Shown here piece after piece: positions 25,868-35,524 of a stretch of DNA of 64,000 nucleotides. The position numbers and the translations under genes were made by a program. The notes below the pieces were generated by a model. It saw only the letters and a list, made by a program, of their open reading frames with translations, had not been told where the DNA came from and did not search any database. The DNA is from Aquilonibacter sp963703325. Lineage in GTDB: Bacteria; Vulcanimicrobiota; Vulcanimicrobiia; Vulcanimicrobiales; Vulcanimicrobiaceae. The stretch is taken from NCBI GenBank assembly GCA_963703325.1, contig OY969805.1, positions 2,666,001-2,730,000 on the forward strand, given 5' to 3'. Position 1 is the first letter of the stretch. Every line of letters starts with the position of its first letter.

Positions 25868-26396
25868 GAATCGAGACCTCGTCGCTGCGCGCAGCTACCG
25901 GCGCGAGCGCTACCTTGACATGTTCGCGGCGGCTGGTTGGAATCACTCGCCCGACGTAGTCAGCTTGAATCGGCAGCTCACGTAAGCCACGATCGACCAT
26001 CACGCAAAGCCGGATTGCGGACGGTCGCCCGAGATCGGTGACGGCGTCGAGCGCCGCGCGAATGGTCCGTCCGGTGAAAAGCACGTCGTCGGCGATGACG
26101 ACCAGACGGTCGTTGATGTCGACCGGAATCGCTGACTCGGGCATCTCGTGGGTGACGCGATCGTCGCGATAGAGATTGATGTTGAGAAAACCGAGAGCCG
26201 GCGCCTTTCCACTGATGCGCTCGATCTCGCTGCCGAGGCGCTGCGCGAGCGCCTCGCCGCCGCGGCGTACGCCGATCACCACCACGCCGCGCTGCGCGTC
26301 GTCCGGCTCCAGAATCTGGTGCGCCAGACGCGAAATCACGCGTGCAATCTCCTCGCTTTCGAGCAGGACGCGCGATTTCTGCGTTGCGGTGGTCAT
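25851..26396 (-). CDS. pyrR: bifunctional pyrimidine operon regulator / uracil phosphoribosyltransferase
   Basis: 181 residues with the PRPP-binding loop VVIADDVLFTGRTIRAAL (about 98-115) and the PyrR start KSRVLLESEEIARVISRLAHQI. PyrR binds UMP and pyr mRNA leaders to cause attenuation or block translation, and can make UMP from uracil. It begins inside the last codons of valS (4-nt overlap) and leads pyrB and pyrC. I could not find the PyrR-binding consensus loop in the short spaces here. Confidence 0.95.
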   Translation of the reverse strand: MTTATQKSRVLLESEEIARVISRLAHQILEPDDAQRGVVVIGVRRGGEALAQRLGSEIERISGKAPALGFLNINLYRDDRVTHEMPESAIPVDINDRLVVIADDVLFTGRTIRAALDAVTDLGRPSAIRLCVMVDRGLRELPIQADYVGRVIPTSRREHVKVALAPVAARSDEVSIHAHAT

Positions 26397-29014
26397 GCAG
26401 TGTCCCCCATCGCGGCCAGCGCCTTCTCTACGCGGGCCAGTTCGTTGCGGTAGCCTTCCAGCTTTTCTCGCTCCTTCGCAACGACGTTCGGCGCCGCCTT
26501 GGCGATGAAGTCGCCGTTCGCCAGCGTCTTCTCGCTGCGTTCGACCTCGCGGCGCAGCCGAACGGCGTCCTTGCGATGGCGCTCGAGCAAGAGCGTCGCT
26601 GGCGCCTCGACCGCGATTGCGCCGATGCCGCCGTGCAAGTTTACGTCGATCTGGATCGTCGAGCCCGAGATGTTCGGCGAATAGGTGCTGATTGCCCCGA
26701 GAGCAGCCGCAGATACGTCGCCGGGCACCCGCGTCAGCGGGCGCGAACTCAATGGGAGCTCCAGTGCAGCCTTCTGCCGGCGGATTTCTTCGCTCGCCGC
26801 CATTTGCGTTTCGAATGCTGCTGCGACCTCACGGTCAACCGGTACTTCCAAGCGATCCGGCCACGTGGCGGTCATGATCGTCACGCCGTCGTGCGGGAGC
26901 GCAAGCCACACTTCCTCGCTAATGAACGGTGCGATGGGATGCAGCAACCGCATCGCGTTGTTCCAGACGAGCGACAGGACTGCAGCGCGGGTAGGGTGGT
27001 TCTCGGAAACCTTGGTCGCCTCCACATACCAGTCGCAGAACTCGTACCACACAAAACGCCAGATCGCGTCGGCAGCATTGCCGAAGTCAAACGCGTCGAA
27101 CCGCTCGCTCACGCTTGCGATCGTATCGTGCAAGCGGGTCAGGATCCACTTGTCGGCGACCGTTAAATCGGCGCTCTTCGGCAGGGTCATCGCGCGCGGC
27201 AGTCCCTCGGTTAGCGAAAGCATGTAGCGCGTCGCGTTCCAAATCTTGTTGTTGAAGTTGCGCGCCTCTTCGCAGCGCGACTCTTGGAAGCGAATCTCTT
27301 GGCCTTCGAGGCGCATCTGGCGTAGGATGCCCATGCGAAACGCATCGGCACCATAGCGGTCGACCAGATCCATCGGGTCGATTGCGTTGCCGAGCGACTT
27401 CGACATCTTGCGCCCTTGCGCATCAAAGACCAGCGGTGCGATGAAGACAGTCCCAAACGGCACCGTTCCGAGAAAGTGCATGCCGAGCATCACCATGCGC
27501 GCGACCCACAGGAAGATGATCTCCCAACCGGTGATGAGCACCTGCGCCGGATACCAGTATTGAAGTTCGAGCGTTTGCTCGGGCCAGCCGAGGATCGAAA
27601 ACGGCCAGAGCCCGCTCGAGAACCAGGTGTCGAGCGTGTCGGGATCGCGAGTCAGCGGCGCGCCGCCGTAGCGCGTGCGAGCGATGTCGCGCGCTTCCTC
27701 TTCGGTTTCCGCGACGACGACGTCGCCGCCGGCCGTGTACCAAACCGGCAGCTGGTGTCCCCACCAAAGTTGTCGCGAAATGTTCCAGTCGCGAATGTTC
27801 TCGAGCCACTGCTCGTAGGTGCGGCCGTAGCGTTCTGGGACGAATCGTAACCGTCCGTCGCGGTAGGCCTGCAGCGCAGGCTCGGCGAGCGGCTTCATCG
27901 TCACGAACCACTGCAATGAGAGCAACGGCTCGATGACCTCGCCTGAGCGCTCGCTCACCGAGACCGAATGACGATACGCTTCTTCTTTAATAAGGAGACC
28001 TGCGGCGCGCAGGTCGTCGACGATTCGCGTGCGCGCCTCGTAGCGATCGAGCCCCGCATACGGGCCGACGCCGATCTCGGCATCGGTGATCCGCGCGTCA
28101 GCGTCCATGATGGTGGGCATTAGGAGCGTATGGCGCAGACCGATTTCATAGTCGGTCGGATCGTGCGCGGGCGTTACTTTGACCGCACCGGTCCCAAAGT
28201 CGCGCTCGACGGCTGCGTCGGCGACGATTGGAATCTCGCGCCCGATCAGCGGCAGCACAACACGCTTGCCGACCAGTGCCGTGTAGCGCTCGTCGTCGGG
28301 GTGCACGGCAATCGCCGTGTCGCCGAGCATCGTCTCCGGGCGAGTGGTCGCGATCTCGATCGCGAAGCTGCCGTCGTTCGATGGGTAGCGGATGTGCCAC
28401 AGATGGGCGTCGCGTTCGACGTGGTCGATCTCGGCATCGGAGACCGTCGTTTTGCCCTTGGGGTCCCAGTTGATCAGTCGTTTTCCGCGATAGATCAATC
28501 CCTCGCGATACAACGCGACGAACACCTTACGCACGGCAGCGGAGAGCCCGTCATCCATGGTAAAGCGCGAACGCTGCCAATCCGGACCGAATCCGAGCGT
28601 ACGAAACTGCGCTTCGATCGTACCGCCGGTGGTGCGCGACCACTCCCATGCGCGCTCGACGAAACCATCGCGTCCGAGACTGTCACGTGCGATGCCCTGG
28701 GCCGCGAGTTCGCGCACCAGCACCGATTCGGTGGCAATCGCAGCGTGGTCGAGCCCAGGCAACCAGTCGGCATTGTCACCGAGCATGCGGTGGTAGCGGG
28801 TGAGCACATCTTGCGGCGTGTAGGTCGACCCGTGGCCCAAGTGCGCGCGTCCCGTGACGTTGGGTGGCGGCATCGGAATGATGAACGGCGGGCGCGCCGG
28901 ATCGGGATCCTCGTGAAAGAATCCGCTGCGCTCCCAAAACTCGTAGAGTCGCGGTTCAACCGCTTTGGGAGCGTAGGTCTTCGGAAGCTCGGTGGATTTC
29001 TGCGGCGAGGCCAT
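26393..29014 (-). CDS. valS: valyl-tRNA synthetase
   Basis: Charges tRNA-Val. 873 residues from ATG 29014 (the frame opens eight codons earlier). Domains in order: Rossmann catalytic domain with RAHLGHG (HIGH motif) and RKMSKSLGN; CP1 editing domain with MLGDTAIAVHPDD; anticodon-binding domain; and the C-terminal coiled coil that contacts tRNA (KDAVRLRREVERSEKTLANG). Full length. No T-box fits the 48-nt gap upstream. Coupled to pyrR by a 4-nt overlap, which ties tRNA charging to pyrimidine genes in one transcript. Confidence 0.97.
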   Translation of the reverse strand: MASPQKSTELPKTYAPKAVEPRLYEFWERSGFFHEDPDPARPPFIIPMPPPNVTGRAHLGHGSTYTPQDVLTRYHRMLGDNADWLPGLDHAAIATESVLVRELAAQGIARDSLGRDGFVERAWEWSRTTGGTIEAQFRTLGFGPDWQRSRFTMDDGLSAAVRKVFVALYREGLIYRGKRLINWDPKGKTTVSDAEIDHVERDAHLWHIRYPSNDGSFAIEIATTRPETMLGDTAIAVHPDDERYTALVGKRVVLPLIGREIPIVADAAVERDFGTGAVKVTPAHDPTDYEIGLRHTLLMPTIMDADARITDAEIGVGPYAGLDRYEARTRIVDDLRAAGLLIKEEAYRHSVSVSERSGEVIEPLLSLQWFVTMKPLAEPALQAYRDGRLRFVPERYGRTYEQWLENIRDWNISRQLWWGHQLPVWYTAGGDVVVAETEEEARDIARTRYGGAPLTRDPDTLDTWFSSGLWPFSILGWPEQTLELQYWYPAQVLITGWEIIFLWVARMVMLGMHFLGTVPFGTVFIAPLVFDAQGRKMSKSLGNAIDPMDLVDRYGADAFRMGILRQMRLEGQEIRFQESRCEEARNFNNKIWNATRYMLSLTEGLPRAMTLPKSADLTVADKWILTRLHDTIASVSERFDAFDFGNAADAIWRFVWYEFCDWYVEATKVSENHPTRAAVLSLVWNNAMRLLHPIAPFISEEVWLALPHDGVTIMTATWPDRLEVPVDREVAAAFETQMAASEEIRRQKAALELPLSSRPLTRVPGDVSAAALGAISTYSPNISGSTIQIDVNLHGGIGAIAVEAPATLLLERHRKDAVRLRREVERSEKTLANGDFIAKAAPNVVAKEREKLEGYRNELARVEKALAAMGDTA

Positions 29015-29062
29015 GCGAGCGCAGGTAGTTCCGCGCACTCGCCGCGGAGCCCTCGGCGCCCC

Positions 29063-29644
29063 TTAATCCATCAGCGCTGAGCCGGGCGGCGCAGCGAACA
29101 GCTCCATGAGCACCGCACGCTTTTCGTCTTCCGGCGTACGCTGATACTGATCGTAGGCCGTGCCCAGGAGAATCGCTAGGCCTTCCTCGATCAGTGCTTG
29201 TGATTCGGCTGATGCGGGCGCGCGGGTTGGATTAGTCGACCGCAAGTGTCCATCAATGCGCCCGCGTTCGAGCAACCGATAGAGCGTGCTCTCGCACGAC
29301 GGCCGGCGATACAAATTGCGCCGCGCGCGAATGCCGGGAAATGCGGCACGGATGCGCGTGATGAATCCCAAATCATCGAGCGCCGCTAGTGCTTCGAACA
29401 CCATCGACGTGCTGTAAAGCCCGAGGTCTTCGCGAATCTGATCGACCGTCGGACTGCACTCGCCGCGATCGTCGCTGAGCATGGTGAGATACATGTACAT
29501 GCTGATCTGGCGCGGATTCAGCACGTGAAATAGAAAGCCACTCCACCACGCGGGAATTAGGGCCGAAGGCGCACAGACGTGGTCCGGCTCACAATGAGGG
29601 GGGACTTTCTCCACTGGCTCGCTCGTTTGGGATTCCTCCGTCAT
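29063..29644 (-). CDS. winged-helix DNA-binding protein, unknown role
   Basis: 193 residues from ATG 29644. After a polar start with Cys residues (VPPHCEPDHVCAP), the segment ALIPAWWSGFLFHVLNPRQISMYMYL followed by SPTVDQIREDLGLYSTSMVFEALAALDDLGFI has the helix-turn-helix plus wing shape of HTH_36/replication-initiator-like proteins. The C-terminal part is helical. It lies 48 nt upstream of valS on the same strand and could regulate its neighbours, but I see no defined target. Specific family not assigned. Confidence 0.72.
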   Translation of the reverse strand: MTEESQTSEPVEKVPPHCEPDHVCAPSALIPAWWSGFLFHVLNPRQISMYMYLTMLSDDRGECSPTVDQIREDLGLYSTSMVFEALAALDDLGFITRIRAAFPGIRARRNLYRRPSCESTLYRLLERGRIDGHLRSTNPTRAPASAESQALIEEGLAILLGTAYDQYQRTPEDEKRAVLMELFAAPPGSALMD

Positions 29645-29711
29645 TAAGCCTGCGCGGCTTAACATCCAAATATCTGGAGGTCAACGTCCCCAAAAGCGTG
29701 GCGGCCCACGC

Positions 29712-29744
29712 AAAAAAAGATCAGACCCTGGTTAAGGTCCGATC
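29712..29744 (-). terminator. intrinsic terminator of tig-clpP-clpX
   Basis: On the minus strand GATCGGACC and GGTCTGATC pair (one internal mismatch) around an 8-nt loop, followed at once by seven T (AAAAAAA at 29712-29718 on plus). It lies 26 nt past the clpX stop. Confidence 0.88.
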
Positions 29745-29769
29745 TAAGCATAAAAGCGCTCGAAAGCTG

Positions 29770-31029
<1,260 letters not shown>

Positions 31030-31056
31030 GGTCGGGGGCGGGCGTCCTCCTGGGCG

Positions 31057-31665
31057 TTAAGCCGGCTGCGACAGGGCTGTTCGGTCTTCGATAACGTGGT
31101 CGATAATCCCGTAGTCCTTGGCTTCTTCGCTTGTCATGTAATAGTCACGGTCGATGTCCTTAAGGACCTGTTCGATCGGCTTTTTGGTCGTCCGCTCGTA
31201 AATACGCGCGATCGTCTGGCGGGTCGCGATCAGGTCCCGGGCCGCGATTTCCACGTCGGTGGCCTGGCCCCCGATCTGTGAGACCCAGGGCTGATGGATC
31301 AGAATTTTCGAGTGGGGCAGGGAAAAGCGCTTGGTCGCGGCGCCGCCGGTGAGGAGGACCGAGCCCATCGAGGCGGCCATGCCCATACAGATCGTCGCCA
31401 CGTCGGGCTTAATGAAGCGCATCGCATCATAGATCGCAAGTCCCGCGGTCACGCTGCCTCCCGGAGAGTTGACATACATGTCGATGTCCTTGTCCGGATC
31501 TTCCTTTTCCAGGAAAAGGAGCTGTGCAATGACCAGGTTGGCCAAATGATCATCGATCGGGCCGCCGACGAAGACGATGCGATCCTTGAGCAGACGCGAG
31601 TAGATGTCGTACGCGCGCTCTCCGCGCGCACTCTGCTCGACGACCATTGGTACTAGATGACCCAT
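31057..31665 (-). CDS. clpP: ATP-dependent Clp protease proteolytic subunit
   Basis: Serine protease that forms the tetradecameric chamber. 202 residues beginning LVPMVVEQSARGERAYDIYS, as in mature ClpP. The catalytic Ser is in GMAASMGSVLL, the His in ILIHQPW and the Asp in the RDYYMTSEEAKDYG region. Standard tig-clpP-clpX order; 75 nt separate it from tig. Confidence 0.97.
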   Translation of the reverse strand: MGHLVPMVVEQSARGERAYDIYSRLLKDRIVFVGGPIDDHLANLVIAQLLFLEKEDPDKDIDMYVNSPGGSVTAGLAIYDAMRFIKPDVATICMGMAASMGSVLLTGGAATKRFSLPHSKILIHQPWVSQIGGQATDVEIAARDLIATRQTIARIYERTTKKPIEQVLKDIDRDYYMTSEEAKDYGIIDHVIEDRTALSQPA

Positions 31666-31740
31666 AGTGCTTTACGATGCTCCTGACGTTGATACGCGCC
31701 TTGTAACCGCGGCGTTTCGCGAAGGGTTGCCAGAGCCTTT

Positions 31741-33051
31741 TTACGCCTTCTCGGGCTTTTCCACGACCTTGGCATTGTCGACGAGGAACTCGAGCGTCTT
31801 GTTCCGGACGATTCCTTCCATCAACGAGATGACGTTGTTGCCCAGCGCCTTGCGGATCCGGTCGACGGGCTGGCCGTACTGGCGCGACAACGCTGCGAGC
31901 TCTTCTGCAATATCGGCCGGCGTCGCGTTGATACCCTCGGCGCGCGCGACCTCCTCGATGACGAGGGTGCCCTTTACGCGCTGCGCCGCGTCGGCGTGAA
32001 ACGATTCGCGTAGCTCGTCGACGGTCTTGCCTTGCTCCTGCAAGTAATCGTCAAGCGTTGATCCGCTCTGTCCGACCTGCGCCGCGAGATCGTTGACCAT
32101 GTTGTCGACCTCGCGCTCGACCAACACCTCGGGCAGTGGAAACTCGTGGGCATCCACCAGCTTCTCCATGACCGCATTCCCGACGGCGCGCCGCGCACGC
32201 GACTGCGCAATCACTTCCAAACGCTTGCGCACGTCGGCCCGCAGCGCATCGAGCGTTTCGTTATCCGAGATCGTCTTCGCGAATTCGTCGTCGACCGCGG
32301 GCAGCTCGAGCGCCTTCACGTCGTTCACGGTGACGGCAAAAACGGCGGTCTTCCCAGCCAAATCTTCCTTCGGATAGTCCGACGGAAACACGGCCTCAAC
32401 GTCCTTCGTCTCGCCCGCGCTCATGCCGGCGATGCCGGAGGCAAAACCGGGGATAAAGCGGTTCTCGTCAAGCTCGGTCATCTGGCCCTTCGCCGTTCCG
32501 CCCTCGAAGGCGACACCGTCGATCTTACCTTCGTAGTCGAGCGTCACAACGTCACCGAGTTGCGCGGGGCGTTCGACCGGCACGAGCGTTGCACGCTCTT
32601 TTGCCAGGGCCGTAATACTGCGCTCGACATCGTCGTCGTCGATGGCCGGCGTGTCACGTTCGACCTCAATGCCTTTATAGTCGTGCAGGTCGATGGCCGG
32701 ACGCACCGCGACCGTTGCCTTGAGGCGCGACGGTTTGCCCTCCTCTGCCGGCAACAACTCCATCTTCGGACGGTCGACGGGTGATAGCTCGTGCTCCCGT
32801 ACCGCACGAGCGTACACTTCGGGCACGACGTCCTCGAGCGCTTCGCTTGCAATCGTTTCCGCGCCGTAGGTCTGTTCGAAGACCTTCCGCGGCACCTTTC
32901 CGGCGCGAAATCCCGCGAGTTTCACGTTCTTCGCAAGCCGGCGAAACGCGCGCTCTTGTGCGGCGTCCAGCTCTTCTTGGGTGATCGGGATCTCCAACTC
33001 CACCTGCGTTGGGGCTAGGCGAGTCAGGGTCGAGGTGCTCACGGGTCGCAC
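31741..33051 (-). CDS. tig: trigger factor
   Basis: Ribosome-bound chaperone and prolyl isomerase. 436 residues: the ribosome-binding loop GFRAGKVPRKVFEQTYG lies at about 48-64, the FKBP domain at about 160-245 (GDVVTLDYEGKIDGVAFEGG...FIPGFASGIAGMSAGE), and the C-terminal substrate-binding helices follow. First gene of tig-clpP-clpX, downstream of tRNA-Gly on the same strand. Confidence 0.95.
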   Translation of the reverse strand: MRPVSTSTLTRLAPTQVELEIPITQEELDAAQERAFRRLAKNVKLAGFRAGKVPRKVFEQTYGAETIASEALEDVVPEVYARAVREHELSPVDRPKMELLPAEEGKPSRLKATVAVRPAIDLHDYKGIEVERDTPAIDDDDVERSITALAKERATLVPVERPAQLGDVVTLDYEGKIDGVAFEGGTAKGQMTELDENRFIPGFASGIAGMSAGETKDVEAVFPSDYPKEDLAGKTAVFAVTVNDVKALELPAVDDEFAKTISDNETLDALRADVRKRLEVIAQSRARRAVGNAVMEKLVDAHEFPLPEVLVEREVDNMVNDLAAQVGQSGSTLDDYLQEQGKTVDELRESFHADAAQRVKGTLVIEEVARAEGINATPADIAEELAALSRQYGQPVDRIRKALGNNVISLMEGIVRNKTLEFLVDNAKVVEKPEKA

Positions 33052-33121
33052 GTTTCCTTAATAGCGAAGAAGGGGCGCTTCGGCGTTGCCGCACCTGCGC
33101 CCCGTAGGCTTCCCAAAACTA

Positions 33122-33196
33122 TGGAGCGGAAGACGAGATTCGAACTCGCGACCCTCGCCTTGGCAAGGCGATGCTCTACCACTGAGCTACTTCCGC
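33122..33196 (-). tRNA. tRNA-Gly (GCC)
   Basis: Cloverleaf on the minus strand: acceptor GCGGAAG/CTTCCGC, D-arm TAGCTCAGTGGTAGAGC, anticodon loop TTGCCAA (GCC), T-arm with GTTCGAATC. The 3' CCA is encoded. Confidence 0.96.
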
Positions 33197-33383
33197 GCGT
33201 CTGCGCTCGGTTAGGATCTCGTCGGTTCGGAGACGCGCGTCGCAGCCCATCGTAGGCTGCTCCTGCTCGGCTGCCTCGGCCCTTTCGCCATCCTGGCTTC
33301 GGGCCTCGCGCAGACGCTCCTCACCGAAGTGATCCTAAGCCTCGCTTGAAACGTTGATTGTCTACTGTCGTTGGCGGCGGATC
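33197..33383. other. 187-nt tRNA spacer rich in short hairpins
   Basis: Between tRNA-Leu and tRNA-Gly on the shared minus strand. On that strand it holds AGGCCCGAAGCC next to GCCA-GGA-TGGC, and several other AGGA motifs. CGTCTGCG near 33198 matches CGCAGACG near 33310, while TTAGGATC and GATCCTAA also match, in crossing order. A frame of 82 codons overlaps it but includes tRNA-Leu and is not credible. Confidence 0.45.
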
Positions 33384-33465
33384 TGGGCAAGCAGAGACTC
33401 GAACTCTGACGGGTTGCCCCACTGGAACCTAAATCCAGCGCGTCTGCCAGTTCCGCCACTTGCCC
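33384..33465 (-). tRNA. tRNA-Leu (TAG)
   Basis: Class II tRNA with a long variable arm: acceptor GGGCAAG/CTTGCCC, anticodon loop TTTAGGT (TAG), T-loop GTTCGAGTC. No encoded CCA. It is upstream of tRNA-Gly on the same strand. Confidence 0.95.
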
Positions 33466-33528
33466 CGACAGCCGTCCGCCGTGCGGCGACCGCTTAGTAT
33501 AGAACGCCGCCCACTCTTTTCCTTCCCC

Positions 33529-34458
33529 CTAGGGCTCTTCGAGCAGCGTTCCGCTGTCGACGAGTTGCGGCTGCAGCATAGCGGAACTAACGGCGTGCAG
33601 GTCCACGAAGCTGATGGCCGTCTTCGCGTAAATCTCGCCGGCGGTCGAAATCGGCGCGAGCGCGTCCTCTTGCGTGACGTAGTGCGCCGCGCCGATATCG
33701 GCGAAGTGGATCATCCACGCGACGTTGGTTCCCGGACCGCTCGAGAAGTTCAACGCGTCCTCGAGCTGCCACGGCGCAAAGGTCTGTTCGTCGATCCAGG
33801 CTTGGCGAATGCGATAGCGTTTGGGATCGCGCGTCGGCGTGAGCCCGAGATGATAACAGGCATGGCCATCGATCGTCTCGGTGCCGAGTAGCGTAATCGT
33901 GTAGTCGCGGTTATGCGCGTAGACCGTCGCGATTTCTTGCAGCCCCTCGGGCGTCGGTGAGTCTGTGGGCGTCGCGCGCGGATTGGGATCGTGAAACTCC
34001 TTACGAATCTCGTCGACGAGCGCTGCGGAGTTAAACGGCGTCGGCGTCGGCGCCGGCACGAACGGCGCCATGCCGAAGGAGTACGTCGGGGCGAGATGCG
34101 GCACGCCCATGAAGTCAATCAATGGCAACGGCTTGTTTAGTCGAAAGGCCAGCAGACCGAGGTTGATGCCTTTCGGCACGACCGGATGCGCGAGTTCGTA
34201 GTCGCTGACCGGATCGACTTGCACCGCGCCCGTCACCGCGTCGTATTGCGCGGTGTAGCGTTCTACACGCTCGTTACCGCCTTCGGTTACGTCGACGGCG
34301 ATGCGATACTCGAGCATCGTTGGATAGCGCTGGGTGAGCCAATACGCGCGCGCATTAGCGAAGATCGAATACGGGTCAGGCGCAGCGTGCACCGGCGTCG
34401 CAACCACCGCCGCGACGACGAGTGCACCGAAAATGCCTAGGAGACCCTTCGTAGCCAC
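33529..34458 (-). CDS. secreted protein of unknown function
   Basis: 309 residues from GTG 34458, with a signal peptide (about 1-24, GLLGIFGALVVAAVVATPVHA). The mature part alternates predicted strands and has a Pro/Thr-rich loop (FVPAPTPTPFN). ITLLGTETIDGHACYHLGL followed by KRYRIRQAWIDEQTF resembles outer-membrane lipoprotein-sorting-like (LolA/LolB-type) beta folds that read a dietary or lipid cargo in other bacteria, but this is a fold-level guess. The upstream extension has a basic non-protein look and overlaps the next gene. TATAAT sits 6 nt before the start codon, which suggests a leaderless mRNA. Confidence 0.75.
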   Translation of the reverse strand: MATKGLLGIFGALVVAAVVATPVHAAPDPYSIFANARAYWLTQRYPTMLEYRIAVDVTEGGNERVERYTAQYDAVTGAVQVDPVSDYELAHPVVPKGINLGLLAFRLNKPLPLIDFMGVPHLAPTYSFGMAPFVPAPTPTPFNSAALVDEIRKEFHDPNPRATPTDSPTPEGLQEIATVYAHNRDYTITLLGTETIDGHACYHLGLTPTRDPKRYRIRQAWIDEQTFAPWQLEDALNFSSGPGTNVAWMIHFADIGAAHYVTQEDALAPISTAGEIYAKTAISFVDLHAVSSAMLQPQLVDSGTLLEEP

Positions 34459-34464
34459 CGCCCG

Positions 34465-34470
34465 ATTATA
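34465..34470 (-). promoter_or_regulatory. -10 box for a possibly leaderless transcript
   Basis: The minus strand reads TATAAT-CGGGCG-GTG, a perfect -10 hexamer only 6 nt before the GTG start at 34458. RNA would begin at or within a few bases of the start codon. The -35 region is weak and lies in the end of the upstream gene. Confidence 0.55.
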
Positions 34471-34481
34471 CCCGCTGACCC

Positions 34482-35195
34482 TTAGAAACAGGCGATGAAC
34501 GGCCCGCTCCCTGCGCCGGCGGCAGGGTCCTTTGCGTAGCCGAACACCATGTCGCGTCCGAGTTGCGTCTGACATCCCAAATGCGGCGTTTCGCCGGGGG
34601 CGAACGCCGGCCCAAATTCGATCCACGTTGTACTGGGCGTGTCGATGAACATCACTACGTAGTGCGAGAGGTCTTTTTCATCGGCGGGGAGGTTGAGCTG
34701 CGCCAGTGACCGCGTAGCGTACGAGAGGGCCGGCTGATATTCCGCAATGACGGGTCCGTTCGCTGGAACCGGACCGCTAGCCCGAAACGCTCCGGCAGCG
34801 GGGCCATGAAGTACCGTTTCGCTGTAGGCAGGTTGCCTCGTGTCGTATTCGCGCGCGCCTTCCGACGTCGAAAGAACAACGTACTCGAGTTTCTGGGTTG
34901 CCGCAAAAAGCTTTTCGACCAACGAAATGCGCATCGGATAGCCCGCAGCGTCGAGCGAACGGCGAAAAAGTTCGATCCCGACCGCGCTCTGTGTGGCAGC
35001 TATGTTCGGCGGAAGCACATCGATGCGTTCCCTCGTCCCCTGGATCACGTTGGCGAAGCCAAGCCCGTAGTTCCCCTGGTAGATCCAAGCGGCGGCGTCG
35101 ATGGGCGGCGGGTCTTTGATAACGAGACTGAACGACTGCGGATACGCGGGCGTAGCCGCGACGAGAGCTGCAAGCGTGAGCACAAGTTTCCACAT
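34482..35195 (-). CDS. secreted protein of unknown function
   Basis: 237 residues with a signal peptide (about 1-20, KLVLTLAALVAATPAYPQ). The mature sequence is mixed (FSLVIKDPPPIDAAAWIYQGNYG...), with two Cys (HLGCQTQLG, PFIACF) near the end that may form a disulphide. No family recognised. AGGA lies about 9 nt upstream of ATG 35195. It sits between a tRNA terminator and the other secreted gene, with which it may be co-transcribed. Confidence 0.72.
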   Translation of the reverse strand: MWKLVLTLAALVAATPAYPQSFSLVIKDPPPIDAAAWIYQGNYGLGFANVIQGTRERIDVLPPNIAATQSAVGIELFRRSLDAAGYPMRISLVEKLFAATQKLEYVVLSTSEGAREYDTRQPAYSETVLHGPAAGAFRASGPVPANGPVIAEYQPALSYATRSLAQLNLPADEKDLSHYVVMFIDTPSTTWIEFGPAFAPGETPHLGCQTQLGRDMVFGYAKDPAAGAGSGPFIACF

Positions 35196-35209
35196 CGACG
35201 CACATCCTC

Positions 35210-35248
35210 AAAAAGCGATGAGCCCGCGCGCGAGGCGCAAGGCTCATC
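35210..35248 (-). terminator. intrinsic terminator after the tRNA-Lys pair
   Basis: Minus strand: GATGAGCC (35241-35248) pairs with GGCTCATC (35217-35224) around a GC-rich 16-nt loop, followed after two bases by five T (35210-35214). It lies 5 nt past the tRNA-Lys(CTT) 3' end. Confidence 0.78.
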
Positions 35249-35253
35249 AAAGT

Positions 35254-35328
<75 letters not shown>

Positions 35329-35331
35329 ATG

Positions 35332-35404
35332 TGCGCCCTCCGGGACTCGAACCCGGGACCAACGGATTAAAAGTCCGCTGCTCTACCGACTGAGCTAAAG
35401 GCGC
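35332..35404 (-). tRNA. tRNA-Lys (TTT)
   Basis: Acceptor GCGCCTT/AGGGCGC with one G-T pair, D-arm TAGCTCAGTCGGTAGAGC, anticodon loop CTTTTAA (TTT), T-arm GGTTCGAGTCC. No encoded CCA. It lies 3 nt upstream of tRNA-Lys(CTT), so the two form one transcript. Confidence 0.96.
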
Positions 35405-35412
35405 GTGTTTGG

Positions 35413-35474
35413 TCTCGCGCTTCGCGCTCGATCGCACATCCTGTGCTCCAAACCTGTTTCCGCATCCTGCGAAA
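35413..35474. repeat. leader hairpins, including a second copy of the 17-nt palindromic repeat
   Basis: On the minus strand GAGCACAGGATGTGCGA (35432-35448) is identical to 17327-17343 on plus and is followed by a GCGC-GAA-GCGC hairpin (about 35415-35426). A related CGCA-GGA-TGCG hairpin lies at about 35461-35471. All are in the transcribed leader of the tRNA-Lys pair. Confidence 0.55.
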
Positions 35475-35491
35475 ACACCTGGGACTAGCGC

Positions 35492-35520
35492 ATTGTAGCC
35501 CTCGCCGACCGGGTTCGCAA
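35492..35520 (-). promoter_or_regulatory. promoter of the tRNA-Lys pair
   Basis: Minus strand: TTGCGA (35515-35520), a 17-nt spacer and TACAAT (35492-35497), a good sigma-70-type match (4/6 and 5/6). Predicted start about 80 nt upstream of tRNA-Lys(TTT). Confidence 0.65.
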
Positions 35521-35524
35521 CCCC

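Noticed and set aside
29015..29062. T-box leader for valS
   Set aside because: Only 48 nt separate valS from the upstream gene, far too short for a T-box.
33211..33459. 82-codon frame between tRNA-Leu and tRNA-Gly
   Set aside because: It covers almost the whole tRNA-Leu gene; start residues are tRNA sequence read as protein.
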